From contig NZ_OAOQ01000014.1 in NCBI RefSeq assembly GCF_900207575.1, positions 1 through 64,000 on the forward strand: DNA of 64,000 nucleotides. The letters are read 5' to 3'. Position 1 is the first letter of the stretch. Every line of letters begins with the position of its first letter. Below are positions 9,801 to 17,285 of this stretch, one piece after another. The translations under genes and the position numbers were made by a program. The stretch is from Cereibacter ovatus (GTDB lineage: Bacteria; Pseudomonadota; Alphaproteobacteria; Rhodobacterales; Rhodobacteraceae). The notes below the pieces were generated by a model. It worked only from the letters and a program-made list of their open reading frames with translations, did no database searches and was not told the origin of the DNA.

Positions 9801-10805
9801 ATGGGCATTCGCCCGTGCCACGCCGTTGACCGTCCACACCTTCGGGCTGGTGACCTTCGTCGCCACTTCGACGCCCGGCTTGATGCTGCAGTTGCCCGCA
9901 CGCAGGTCATTGCCGAACCAGGCGACGACCAGGCTGACGCTTTCGACGGCAGGGGCCATGGCCTGCAGCCGATCGAGGGCCACGACGATATCAACCTCGT
10001 CGGGCAGCGCGTTCAGGTTCTCGGCCGAGGTGGTGCCGCCGGTCGTCTGGCCGAACACCGTGGTCGTGGCCCCGACTGTCTTGCGGACAGCCTCCGTGGC
10101 ATAGGTGAACTCCCCCGAGGCCGGGATCATGGTCACCGCCTTGACCAGACCCTCGGCCGTGTCCGGGTCGGCCAGCGGCCGGAACACCTCGAAGGACAGT
10201 TGCGGCAGGCGGTTGCCGTAGGTCGAGAGCGGCAGTTCCTCGAAGACTACGTAGGCCGTGCCGCGGTAGGCGGGCGTATTGGCTGCGCCCATCTTCGCCG
10301 CGATGAACGGGTCGGCCGTCTGGGCCTCGTCGCCTCGATACCAGCGCCAGGTGATGCCGGTCATGTCGAGCGGCTTGCCGTCGGCCCAGATGCGACCGAT
10401 GCCTGTAATCGGACCCTCGCAAAGCGCCACCGCGAAGCTGGCGTAGTAGAGGTACTCGGTCGTCTGGACCCGCCCGCCGCCGCCGCCCTTGCCGCCGCCC
10501 TGTGTGGTGGTCTTCGTCTCCTCGCGGAAATCCGTGGCCCATATGATGTTGCCGCCGATGCGCATGCGGCCGTAGAGGCGCGGGATGATCGCACCCTCCG
10601 TCGCCGAGGTGATGCGCAGGCTGTCGAGGCGCTGCCCCTCGATCTTCTGGGCAGGCGCCAGCGAGGACACGATCCAGCTGTCGACCACCGATCCGATGGT
10701 GGAGCCGATGAAACCGCCGATGGCGGCGCCAGAAAAGCCGAGGATCGCGCCGCCAAAGGCCCCGCCGATGGCGGAGCCGACAGCGCCGAGGACAAGCGTG
10801 GCCAT
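6807..10805 (-). CDS. Phage tail-tip / host-specificity protein (gpJ-like, GTA TIM-barrel domain)
   Basis: The protein has about 1332 aa. The N-terminus is a glycine-rich hydrophobic segment (VLGAVGSAIGGAFGGAILG). The middle (about 450-770) is the GTA TIM-barrel-like domain, with FLIGTEMRGLT, DFIGIDNYMPLSDWRDG and KPVWFTELGCPAIDRGTNQPN. The C-terminal half holds baseplate modules and a fibronectin-like end (QLSNRLGRG). It corresponds to the large tail-tip megatron of Rhodobacterales gene transfer agents and related siphophages, which contacts and penetrates the host envelope. ATG 10805 is preferred over TTG 10811. It follows the NlpC/P60 gene, the usual order. Confidence 0.9.
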   Translation of the reverse strand: MATLVLGAVGSAIGGAFGGAILGFSGAAIGGFIGSTIGSVVDSWIVSSLAPAQKIEGQRLDSLRITSATEGAIIPRLYGRMRIGGNIIWATDFREETKTTTQGGGKGGGGGRVQTTEYLYYASFAVALCEGPITGIGRIWADGKPLDMTGITWRWYRGDEAQTADPFIAAKMGAANTPAYRGTAYVVFEELPLSTYGNRLPQLSFEVFRPLADPDTAEGLVKAVTMIPASGEFTYATEAVRKTVGATTTVFGQTTGGTTSAENLNALPDEVDIVVALDRLQAMAPAVESVSLVVAWFGNDLRAGNCSIKPGVEVATKVTSPKVWTVNGVARANAHLVSRDAEDRPVYGGTPADFAVVQAIREMKARGLRVTFYPFLLMDVPPGNTLPNPYSTNAATPGQPSFPWRGRITCSPAAGFAGTADKTTAAATQVSSFFGAATPAQFAVSGDNVTWIGPSGNWGLRRMILHYAHLCAVAGGVDAFLIGTEMRGLTTIRSSASAYPAVTAFKALAADVKSILGPGTKVGYASDWSEYFGHQPGDGSGDVYFHLDPLWSDANIDFIGIDNYMPLSDWRDGFDHADALQGWPAIHDRGYLQANIAGGEGFDWFYASAADRSAQIRTPITDGSAGKPWVFRYKDLRAWWSNPHFNRPGGVEIGTPTAWVPQSKPVWFTELGCPAIDRGTNQPNVFFDPKSSESFTPYFSRGWRDDAIQRAYLEASYLWWGQDANNPPSPVYGGRMVHVPECAAWTWDARPYPFFPELTGVWTDGPNWRLGHWLTGRLGAVSLAALVRHLCLRAGLAEDLIDGSGLWGAVEGYVIGALESPRASISTLARHFGFDAIETEGVIRFVMRGRASVATLTIDDLVASREGEAFELTRGQETELPQALKWQVARADEDYDAALVEARRITVDTTRIASESFPIAIPPEEAERRCRRALMEAWIGRESATFRLPPSRLALDPADVIRLAHDGREVEFRLVSVADAEARGIEAVRQDRAAYDLPPGDPRPASLASPVVFGTPEVVMLDLPQISEDQPAHRPLIAAHASPWPGEIAVFRSASTDGFNLLTTFGSWARIGTLALDFFPGPSSRFDLGNALIVDLLSGTLESVTDVALFGGANALAVETAAGLWEIVQAGAAELIAPGRYRLTRLLRGQRGTEHAMGNPAPAGARVVVLDTTLASLPIAEADLGLPWNWRVGPAARAVSDASYAALGFTPTGRGLVPFAPVQIEQPWRTARSPGDLTIRWTRRSRALVADAWEQVEVPLAEDFERYDVQILDGTTIKRTLTSSTTSVLYTAAQQTTDWGAPLGPGQTLAIRIYQLSNRLGRGTPAAVTLQF

Positions 10806-10829
10806 CTGCAAATCTCGAGATTGTAGGGG

Positions 10830-11276
10830 TCAACGTGCGGGAAACAGGAAGGCGAAGGCGATGCGGCGGCGCCACGCGGGGGTCAGCAGTTCCTCGATGA
10901 CGCCGAGCCGCTCGTAAGCGTGCAAAAAGGTGTCGGGGCCGGTGAGGATGCCCACATGCTTGGCGATGGCGCGGGGCATCATGCGGAACAGGATCAGCGC
11001 GCTGGGTGGCGCATCGGCCGGTGCGATCTCGGGCATCATCGCGCGCGCCCCATCGGCCAGCACCTCGCGCGGCCCGGTCTCGCCCCAATCCCGGCTGTAG
11101 GGCGGGATCGGGAACGGCTCCGGGCCGATGACTTCGCGCCAGACGCCACGCGCGAGGCCGAGGCAATCGCAACCGACCCCGCGCAGGCTGGCCTGGTCGT
11201 GATAGGGCGTGCCGAGCCAGGATCGGGCAGCGGCGATGACAAGAGCGGGATCGGCCGTCAGGGCTGTCGCGGTCAC
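10830..11276 (-). CDS. NlpC/P60 family peptidase, tail-associated
   Basis: The protein has 148 aa. The catalytic Cys lies in GCDCLGLA (Cys38) and the His in AIAKHVGIL (His107), the NlpC/P60 fold with a C-H pair. In GTA-like tails this small endopeptidase precedes the tail-tip gene and is thought to cut peptide cross-links during entry. ATG overlaps the stop of the DUF2163 gene by 4 nt (ATGA), showing translational coupling. Confidence 0.88.
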   Translation of the reverse strand: MTATALTADPALVIAAARSWLGTPYHDQASLRGVGCDCLGLARGVWREVIGPEPFPIPPYSRDWGETGPREVLADGARAMMPEIAPADAPPSALILFRMMPRAIAKHVGILTGPDTFLHAYERLGVIEELLTPAWRRRIAFAFLFPAR

Positions 11277-12157
11277 AGGACCGCCCCCTCGTGGCCGCCG
11301 TCCTTCGTCGCATAGCGCAGGACTGCGTCTTGCCCGGGGATGTGCGGGAACCCACGGAAGTTGGCTATGTTGGCGAACTTCCCGCTGCAGGTCGCGATCC
11401 GCTTGTCGCAGCCCGCCCGGACCACGAACGCGTCTGTTGTCGCAATCGGCCGCACAGGCGCTTCCAGCAGGGTCAGGATCGCCACCCCGTCGACGAGGTC
11501 ATGCGACAGCACCTCGACCCGCCGCCCTGCATTCGCGCCGCTGGTCCATTCGACAAGCCCGAAGGCGAACCAGCCCGCCGCGAAGCTGCCGAGGCCGGAA
11601 CCGGTTAAGGCCCGATCACGCAGCACGTCAATGACGGTACCGCTGCCCTTGAAGGCCGATGCCTCGAGATTCATGCCGCAACGCACATCGCCCAGCGCGG
11701 CATCGCAACTCGCCTGAAACGTCCGTCCCACGGTCTGGCCAAGGACATGGGCCAACGACCGCACCTCCGCCACGAAGGCGAGCCGCCCGCGCCGGATCTG
11801 GCCGATGGCACCGCGGCGCAGCAGCACGCGCTGCGCCGGTGCCGACCAATTCACCCGCCAGACCTCGACCGACGCATTGTCCCATCGGCCATCGAGGATG
11901 TCGGTCTCGGTGATCCGGTCCGACGACAGTACCCCTTGGGCATCCTGCGCATCGACGGAGAGGTCCGATCCCGACCGGACCTCTGAGGCGGTCAGCCCGC
12001 TTTCCGGTTCGAACTCGGTCCCGTCGAACGACAGCGTCCGGTCGTGGTCGGTGAAGCCGAAGGTCACACCATCGGACCGGGTGATGCGCCAGCACCAGGC
12101 AAGCGTGGTCGTGCCCTCGTCAAGATGGGCTTGCACCGCGGGCGGAAGGGATTTCAC
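11273..12157 (-). CDS. DUF2163 domain-containing tail protein (GTA g13-like)
   Basis: The protein has 294 aa. The N-terminus (LPPAVQAHLDEGTTTLAWCWRITRSDG, FTDHDRTLSFDG) and C-terminal CDKRIATCSGKFANIANFRGFPHIPG are the two hallmarks of the BR0599/DUF2163 family, a distal-tail hub component in GTA-type tails. The CxxxxxxC pair near the C-terminus is kept. It overlaps both neighbours by 4 nt. Confidence 0.88.
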   Translation of the reverse strand: MKSLPPAVQAHLDEGTTTLAWCWRITRSDGVTFGFTDHDRTLSFDGTEFEPESGLTASEVRSGSDLSVDAQDAQGVLSSDRITETDILDGRWDNASVEVWRVNWSAPAQRVLLRRGAIGQIRRGRLAFVAEVRSLAHVLGQTVGRTFQASCDAALGDVRCGMNLEASAFKGSGTVIDVLRDRALTGSGLGSFAAGWFAFGLVEWTSGANAGRRVEVLSHDLVDGVAILTLLEAPVRPIATTDAFVVRAGCDKRIATCSGKFANIANFRGFPHIPGQDAVLRYATKDGGHEGAVL

Positions 12158-12369
12158 TTCCGCCCCCAGCCGCGCAGCAGGGCCACGGAGGCCAGGAGCG
12201 AAGACACGACACCTCCGGTCGCGCCGGTCAGGGCATAGAGATTGAAGGGGCGAATATCGAGCGTGCCGGTTGCGAGGTCGAAATCTGCCAGCCCTGCCAC
12301 AGCGAGGCCGGAGGCGGCAAGGCAGGCCAGATAGACGAGGCCACGTGCGAGGGTCCAGTTCATGGTCAT
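12154..12369 (-). CDS. Small membrane protein next to the endolysin (holin-like)
   Basis: The protein has 71 aa with two hydrophobic segments (LVYLACLAASGLAVAGLADF and LTGATGGVVSSLLASVALL) and a basic end (RGWGRK). It overlaps the lysozyme gene by 4 nt and the DUF2163 gene by 4 nt. Position and topology suggest a holin or lysis accessory protein. The sequence itself is not recognised. MNWTLARG (ATG 12363) is an alternative start. Confidence 0.6.
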   Translation of the reverse strand: MTMNWTLARGLVYLACLAASGLAVAGLADFDLATGTLDIRPFNLYALTGATGGVVSSLLASVALLRGWGRK

Positions 12370-13052
12370 GCTCCGATCAGGGTCTTGAGGAAGGTGAAAA
12401 TGCGGCTGGTCAGGCTCGGCGCCGCCTGCACGGGCGCGGTGCTGGTGGCGGCCGTGGAAGGGGCAGGTGACATAGGGGTTGAGGGTGGATTGAGCAGCGG
12501 GCGCAGCAGTGCCAGCGCCTCGGTCTCGCTGAGCCGCCGGATCGGCCGCGAGAAATCGACCCGGCCGTTGCGGTCGACCGACCAGACCGGGATGGTACCG
12601 GCCGGATAGCGGCCCTTGGCGAAGAGATCGCGCTCGGCCTCGCGTCGGGACCGGATGGCCGCAGGGCGCAGCCAGCCCATGAATGCCGCCGCCGCTGCTG
12701 CCCGGTTGCCCGCGTTCAGGTGCCGTGTCAGCGCCGCCTTGGCGATGCCGCCGGTATTGTAGTGGAAGGACACCAGCGCATCGAACTCGTGGGGCGCGAG
12801 CGGCACCTTTACGGCGCGCAACACCTCGGCCTCGTAGGCGGCGAGGTCGGTGCGGAAGATGCGGAACGCCTCGCGGATCCCGGCATCGAGATTGGCGGGC
12901 ATCCCATGCGGCAACCGTGCCGGATCGGGCGGACCGGCGGCGACGGTGTGACCGATGCCGAAGGTCCAGACGTCCTTCACGTCGAGATAGGGTCCGGGCA
13001 CGACGCCTTCGTGCCGGATCAGGGCCAAGAGCCCACGATCAGAGGTTTGCAT
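12366..13052 (-). CDS. Endolysin, GH24 lysozyme (muramidase)
   Basis: The protein has 228 aa. The triad of T4-type lysozymes is visible near the N-terminus as Glu15 (RHEG), Asp24 (YLDVKD) and Thr30 (VWTFGIGHT), followed by LVSFHYNTG. It cleaves peptidoglycan at the end of the lytic cycle. There is no signal peptide. The C-terminus (about 190-228) is Ala/Pro/Thr-rich. It lies in a lysis block with three small membrane proteins inside the tail operon. Confidence 0.9.
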   Translation of the reverse strand: MQTSDRGLLALIRHEGVVPGPYLDVKDVWTFGIGHTVAAGPPDPARLPHGMPANLDAGIREAFRIFRTDLAAYEAEVLRAVKVPLAPHEFDALVSFHYNTGGIAKAALTRHLNAGNRAAAAAAFMGWLRPAAIRSRREAERDLFAKGRYPAGTIPVWSVDRNGRVDFSRPIRRLSETEALALLRPLLNPPSTPMSPAPSTAATSTAPVQAAPSLTSRIFTFLKTLIGA

Positions 13053-13056
13053 GGGA

Positions 13057-13188
13057 TTACCCGAGGGTTGAGAGGATAAGGATCAGGATGGCGACCGCGA
13101 GGCCGATGCGCAGCCGGTGCGCAAAGGCCTGACCGGGGTCGGCAGGATCGCAGCGCAGCGAGCGGGCAAGGCGAAGGATCTCATGCAT
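13057..13188 (-). CDS. 43-aa single-span membrane protein in the lysis block
   Basis: ATG 13188 to TAA 13057 gives a 43-aa peptide with a soluble N-terminus (MHEILRLARSLRCDPADPG) and a C-terminal transmembrane stretch (IGLAVAILILILSTLG). It overlaps the end of the upstream holin-like gene by 8 nt and ends 4 nt before the lysozyme start. The tight packing and clean hydrophobic helix support a real gene, probably a lysis accessory (holin or spanin-like). Confidence 0.55.
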   Translation of the reverse strand: MHEILRLARSLRCDPADPGQAFAHRLRIGLAVAILILILSTLG

Positions 13189-13528
13189 CGGCGTCATCCT
13201 TCCCGGCGCGGCGGAGCCTCGCGAGGATCAGTTCGATGAAGGCGGCGCCGAAGACGCCGACCAGGTAGGCGGCCGAGCCGACCGCCCCGCCCGCGGCGAC
13301 GGCGCCATCGGGCAGACCGAGCCAGCCCGCCACGATCACGATGGAAAAACTGCCCATCCCTGCGGCGATCAACCCGCCGAGCAGGACATGGCGCAGGGCT
13401 TCGCGCAGCGCCATCCGGGTGGTCAGGGCATTGGTGGCACCGCCCAGCGCGCCCCAGAAGGCCAGCATCAGCGCCGTCGAGGCGGCGATCTCGCGCCAAA
13501 GGTGGGACCAGAAGGATTCGTCGTTCAT
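13181..13528 (-). CDS. Holin-like membrane protein
   Basis: The protein has 115 aa from ATG 13528. Three hydrophobic segments (STALMLAFWGALGGATNA, VLLGGLIAAGMGSFSIVIVAGWLGL and GAVGSAAYLVGVFGAAFIELIL) and a charged tail (RLRRAGKDDADA) fit a class I holin. It starts 4 nt inside the end of the DUF2460 gene and leads the lysis block. Confidence 0.7.
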   Translation of the reverse strand: MNDESFWSHLWREIAASTALMLAFWGALGGATNALTTRMALREALRHVLLGGLIAAGMGSFSIVIVAGWLGLPDGAVAAGGAVGSAAYLVGVFGAAFIELILARLRRAGKDDADA

Positions 13529-14151
13529 GTGCGGATTTCCACGAGAGGGATCGAGGTGATCGAGCCGAGGCGTTCGAGGTCGAGGGTGACGTCGAGAGCA
13601 TCCGTGTCGAAGCGGACGGGGACGTCGAACTCGAAGCCCGCGGTGATGTCGACGCCTGCGACGGGGGCCGTGGTGAAGGTAACGAGGCCGGTGGTCGTGG
13701 AGACCGACCAGCCGGAGGCTTGCGGCGTGCCGTTCAGGGCGATGGTCACCGTCCCGGCGACGGGCTTGGTGATCGCCCGCGTCCAGGACTGCGCGCCGGA
13801 GGTGTAGCGTTTGGTCAGCTGGAAAAGGGTGGCCGCCCCGTTCCCGGTCCCGATGGGCTGGTCGGTCGGGTCGGGCATCTGCGATGGCAGGCAGGACTTG
13901 AAGTCGGCCCAATCCTTGAAACGGAAGCCGTGTAGGCGGCCGTTGCGGGCCTCGAAGAAGGCGACGACCGCCGCCAGATCATCGGCGCGGCGGATGCCGT
14001 AGGCGACATCATAGCGGCGGCGGCTGTTGGCCCAGCTGGCATTGCGTTCCTCTGCCCCGCTCGCCAGTTCGACGATCTGGGTGCGCCGCTCGGGGCCGCC
14101 CCGCGCGCCCCGGCTGATGTTGTCCGGAAACCGGACCTCGTGGAAAGCCAT
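13525..14151 (-). CDS. DUF2460 distal tail protein (GTA g12-like)
   Basis: The protein has 208 aa. FHEVRFPDNISRGARGGPERRT at the start, then RRYDVAYGIRR and FFEARNGRLHGFRFKDWADF, are DUF2460 signatures, a distal-tail protein connecting tube and hub in Rhodobacterales GTA and phages. It lies directly after the tape measure gene, the expected order, with lysis genes inserted between it and DUF2163. Confidence 0.9.
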   Translation of the reverse strand: MAFHEVRFPDNISRGARGGPERRTQIVELASGAEERNASWANSRRRYDVAYGIRRADDLAAVVAFFEARNGRLHGFRFKDWADFKSCLPSQMPDPTDQPIGTGNGAATLFQLTKRYTSGAQSWTRAITKPVAGTVTIALNGTPQASGWSVSTTTGLVTFTTAPVAGVDITAGFEFDVPVRFDTDALDVTLDLERLGSITSIPLVEIRT

Positions 14152-14160
14152 AGCTGATCC

Positions 14161-16623
14161 TCACATGCCGCGCCGACCCAGCGACACGGCGCGGGCGATG
14201 TCGCTGGCGACCTGCGTTCGGGACTGGCGGAAGCTCTGGGCGTCGCGGGCGTTGATCGTGACGTTGATGGTGGGCGCACCCGCCCGGCCGTACCCTGCCG
14301 CCTCCTGGCGCGAGAGAACCCGCTCGCCGCGCTGCAGGATTGCGGGGACCTCGTCGGGCCGCAGCCCGGCCCAGCCGCCGTTGTGCATGCGCGGGGCACC
14401 CGCAAAGGCCAGCGCCGGGACCATCCGGCCGGGACCAGAGGCACCGACCGTCCCGCCCGCATGCAGGATGTTCGCGAAAATCCCACTCGCGCCGCCCAGC
14501 GCGCCGGAAAGGGCATTGGCGATGGGGCCGAGGATGAAGCGACGAGCCGCGAGCTTGGCCAGATCGGCGATCATCGACGTGACCAGATCGCGGAAATCGA
14601 GCTTGCCGGTCTTCACGAAGTCGCCGATGGCGTTCTCGGCCGAGGTGAACGCGCCCACGAGCGCGCTGCCGATATCCCCGCCGATGTCGCGCGCCTTCGC
14701 GGCGTAGTCGGCGAGCGCGGCAGTGACGGCTTGCCAGCCGGTAAGGGCCGTGTCCGCGCCGTCGACCGCCGCAGCGCCCGCATCGCGTGCCGCGCCGCCT
14801 GCTCCTTCGGCGGCGGTGGCGGTGTCGTTCAGCCCGGAAGTCAGGGCATCGGCAGAAGCGGCCGCATCCGCCAGCGCGGTTTCTGCTTCGGTCCCCGTGC
14901 CGGTCACCGCATCCTTCAGCGCCTGCCAGCTGGCGAGCGGCCGACCGGCGGCATCGGCCAGCATCCCGGCCGCTTCGCGATAGCCGTCGGCCCGGGTGCG
15001 GGCATCGGCAGCCATGGCCCCGAGGCCGAGGTCAGGCGGTTCGAGATAGCTGCGAGCCAGCGCGGCGGAAAAGGCGTCCGCCGCCGCAGCGCCCGCAGCC
15101 GTCGCGGCACCCTCGAAGGGATTGCCGATGCGCCCCAGCTCTACTGGGTCGAGAACGCCGATCCTCACGCCGCCTTCGCCGGTGGCCCATTCGGGCAACA
15201 GCGCGAGGGCCGCGTTCAGGGTCTCGATGAAGCTGTTGATGCGGGTGACAACGCCGTTCAGCATCGCCTCGACACCCGAGATCAGCCCGTTTGCCGCCTG
15301 GAAGGCGAAGTCGCCGATGGCGCCCGGCAGACTGCCCCAGATCGCCACGGCCGCATCATACGCCCCCTGGAAGATCGCGGCTGTCCGGTCGCCGAAGCTG
15401 ACGACGCCCGCGATGGTGCCTTCGAGCGCAGAGAGACCAGCCGCCTTCAGGCCCTCCCATCCGGCCGCCATGCGGGCGAGTGCGGCGTCCAGCGACAGGC
15501 CGATGCGGGACCAGACCTCGCGCGCCAGATCCCCGAGCAGCCGGAAGGCTTCGCCCACACCGCCGACCCGGGCCACCAGCTGCGAGAACTGATAGACCAG
15601 CTCGCCCGCGCCGACGATCAAGGCGCCAATGCCGGTGCGGATCAGGGCACCGCGGAAGAAGACCAGGGTTGTCGCGAGGCCGCGCGCGGAGAGGGCTGCA
15701 GCGGCGAGCCCTGCGACCCAGCGCCCGGCCATGACAGCGGCGAAGGTCGCGGCATAGGAGGCAAGTCGGCCGAGGTTGCCGATCAGCCCGTCGATGGCCG
15801 ACCGCAGGATGCCACCGTCTGACGCGAGGGCGACGAAGGCATTGGCCAGCGCTTCGATGGTCGGGGCTACGGCGACGGCGATGCGGTTGCGCAGACCATC
15901 AAAGACCAGCGACACAGTGCCGAGTGCGAGTTGCGTGCGGCGTAGGGCTTCGAGGGCGTCGCTGTCCAGCACAGCACCGAGTTCGTAAGCCTGGTCGCCA
16001 AGCCGCGCCATCTCGGCTCCGCCGTTCCGCAGAAGCGGCAGCAGGCGGGTCGCGTCCGAGGCCATGGCCTCGAGATAGAAGGTCATTTCCTGCTGGCTGA
16101 GACCGGCGCGTTCCAACGTGTCGACGTAAAGTTGCAGTGCCTCAGGGCCGGAAAGGCGGGCGAACTGGTCGGCGGTGACGCCCACGCGCGGGGCGACGTT
16201 CTCGAAGAAATCCGCCATCGGCCCGCCGCCGGTCTGCAGGAAATCCCCCACCCGGTCGTTCACGTCCTTCAGGATGTCGGCCAGCTTCTCCTGCTCGATG
16301 CCCACCGTCCTCGCGCCAGCCGACCAGCGCTGCAACGCCTCGGGCGTCGCATTGGCGACCTGTGCGAACTGCCGGATCTGCGCGGCACTCTCGGTGGTGG
16401 AGCGGACGATCAGGCCGAGCGAGGCCGTGGCAGCGGCAGCAGCGGCCCCGAGGGCAAGCCCCGCCCGGCGTGCGAAAGCGGCCAGCCGGGTGTTGGCCAG
16501 TTCCATCTCGCGCGAAAGGCGGCCAAAGCCGCGGGCCCCGGCTTCGCCGACGCCTTCCAGCTCGGCGCGCACGCGCCGTCCGCCCTCCGCCACGAGGCGG
16601 ACGGAGACCTTCTTCTCAGCCAT
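14161..16623 (-). CDS. Tail tape measure protein
   Basis: The protein has 820 aa and is Ala-rich. It has an N-terminal segment on a coiled-coil theme (SREMELANTRLAAFARRAG), several hydrophobic stretches in the middle (YAATFAAVMAGRWVAGLAAAAL, LIRTGIGALIVGAGELVYQF), and a C-terminal region with GEIGSALVGAFTSAENAIGDF-type and MHNGGWAGLRPDEVPAILQRGERVLS motifs typical of lambda/GTA tape measures. Length sets tail length. Its ATG overlaps the stop of the frameshifted chaperone. Confidence 0.9.
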   Translation of the reverse strand: MAEKKVSVRLVAEGGRRVRAELEGVGEAGARGFGRLSREMELANTRLAAFARRAGLALGAAAAAATASLGLIVRSTTESAAQIRQFAQVANATPEALQRWSAGARTVGIEQEKLADILKDVNDRVGDFLQTGGGPMADFFENVAPRVGVTADQFARLSGPEALQLYVDTLERAGLSQQEMTFYLEAMASDATRLLPLLRNGGAEMARLGDQAYELGAVLDSDALEALRRTQLALGTVSLVFDGLRNRIAVAVAPTIEALANAFVALASDGGILRSAIDGLIGNLGRLASYAATFAAVMAGRWVAGLAAAALSARGLATTLVFFRGALIRTGIGALIVGAGELVYQFSQLVARVGGVGEAFRLLGDLAREVWSRIGLSLDAALARMAAGWEGLKAAGLSALEGTIAGVVSFGDRTAAIFQGAYDAAVAIWGSLPGAIGDFAFQAANGLISGVEAMLNGVVTRINSFIETLNAALALLPEWATGEGGVRIGVLDPVELGRIGNPFEGAATAAGAAAADAFSAALARSYLEPPDLGLGAMAADARTRADGYREAAGMLADAAGRPLASWQALKDAVTGTGTEAETALADAAASADALTSGLNDTATAAEGAGGAARDAGAAAVDGADTALTGWQAVTAALADYAAKARDIGGDIGSALVGAFTSAENAIGDFVKTGKLDFRDLVTSMIADLAKLAARRFILGPIANALSGALGGASGIFANILHAGGTVGASGPGRMVPALAFAGAPRMHNGGWAGLRPDEVPAILQRGERVLSRQEAAGYGRAGAPTINVTINARDAQSFRQSRTQVASDIARAVSLGRRGM

Positions 16624-17283
16624 TCCGGCGTCCTTCCATCTGCTCGTTGAGTTTGCGCACCATCACCGCCTCGACCTCAGGCAGCAGTTCCGCGGCGATC
16701 AGGGCGTTGACGCCCAGCGCCTCTGCCAGTGAAAGCGCGGCGCCCATGTCCCATCCGATGACGGCCCCCGGTGCGATGCGCAGCTGGCCGCCAAGACGCT
16801 GGGTCAGGTCCCAGACCTGCCAGCCCTCGACCGTCTGCGGCCGGTTCAGTCTTGCGGGGCAGTCCGGGCAGGGGTCCGCGCAGGCCGCGCAGTAGCCGCC
16901 GCCCCCGCCGAAGGACCAGTCGGCGAGGGCGCGGAGGCGTTTTTTTCCTGATCCAGCATCAGGCCACGGGCGACGTACTGCGCCTGGAAGGCCTCGAAGA
17001 CCGGCCAGATTTCGAGGAGGGCGTCGATCCCGGCCGGGCTGACCGGCAGGAGGTTGCCGTCATCATCGCCGACGCCTTCCCATTCCAGCACTGCGCGGCG
17101 GGCGACGGACTTGGCCATGGCCAGCGCCATGTCCTCCTGGCTGGAGGTTTCCGAGAGGCCGTCGATCATGGGGTCGGCGCGGGCGGAGACCATCAGCGCG
17201 GTGGTCAGAGGGGCCACCAGGACGCGCAAGCCGGGCAAGAGGTCCAGCCATTCGGGGCGGTTCGACAAGTTCAGGCGGATCAT
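16616..17283 (-). CDS. Tail assembly chaperone, long form by -1 frameshift (gpGT-like)
   Basis: The short protein reads through a slippery A-AAA-AAC (16945-16939). A -1 slip continues as KRLRALADWSFGG, then YCAACADPCPDC and GWQVWDLTQRLGGQLRIAPG, to a stop at 16616, overlapping the tape measure start. The extension is about 108 residues, has a Cys-rich knuckle and ends with EAVMVRKLNEQMEG, looking fully protein-like. Lambda-type phages make G and GT tail chaperones from this gene position by the same mechanism. The extension lacks a start of its own, which supports frameshift expression. Confidence 0.75.
16846..17283 (-). CDS. Tail assembly chaperone, short form (gpG-like)
   Basis: The protein has 145 aa from ATG 17283 (MIRLNLSNRPEWLDLLPGLRVLVAPLTTA). 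The rest is acidic-helical (EDMALAMAKSVARRAVLEWEGVGD, LLEIWPVFEAFQAQY). The last 30 residues after the slippery site (NASAPSPTGPSAGAAATARP...) are low-complexity, as expected if they exist only to end the zero-frame product. It lies between tail tube and tape measure, the conserved chaperone slot. Confidence 0.8.
   Translation of the reverse strand: MIRLNLSNRPEWLDLLPGLRVLVAPLTTALMVSARADPMIDGLSETSSQEDMALAMAKSVARRAVLEWEGVGDDDGNLLPVSPAGIDALLEIWPVFEAFQAQYVARGLMLDQEKNASAPSPTGPSAGAAATARPARTPARTAPQD
16939..16945 (-). promoter_or_regulatory. Programmed -1 frameshift site (A AAA AAC)
   Basis: Seven A residues followed by C are read on the minus strand in the frame GAA AAA AAC, an ideal X-XXY-YYZ heptamer. 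It joins the short and long tail chaperone products. Confidence 0.75.
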
Positions 17284-17285
17284 GA

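Noticed and set aside
8820-10826. Plus-strand open frame of 668 codons opposite the tail-tip gene
   Set aside because: It is Arg/Gly/His-rich shadow translation of the antisense strand of a well-supported gene, has no domain, and is an effect of high GC.
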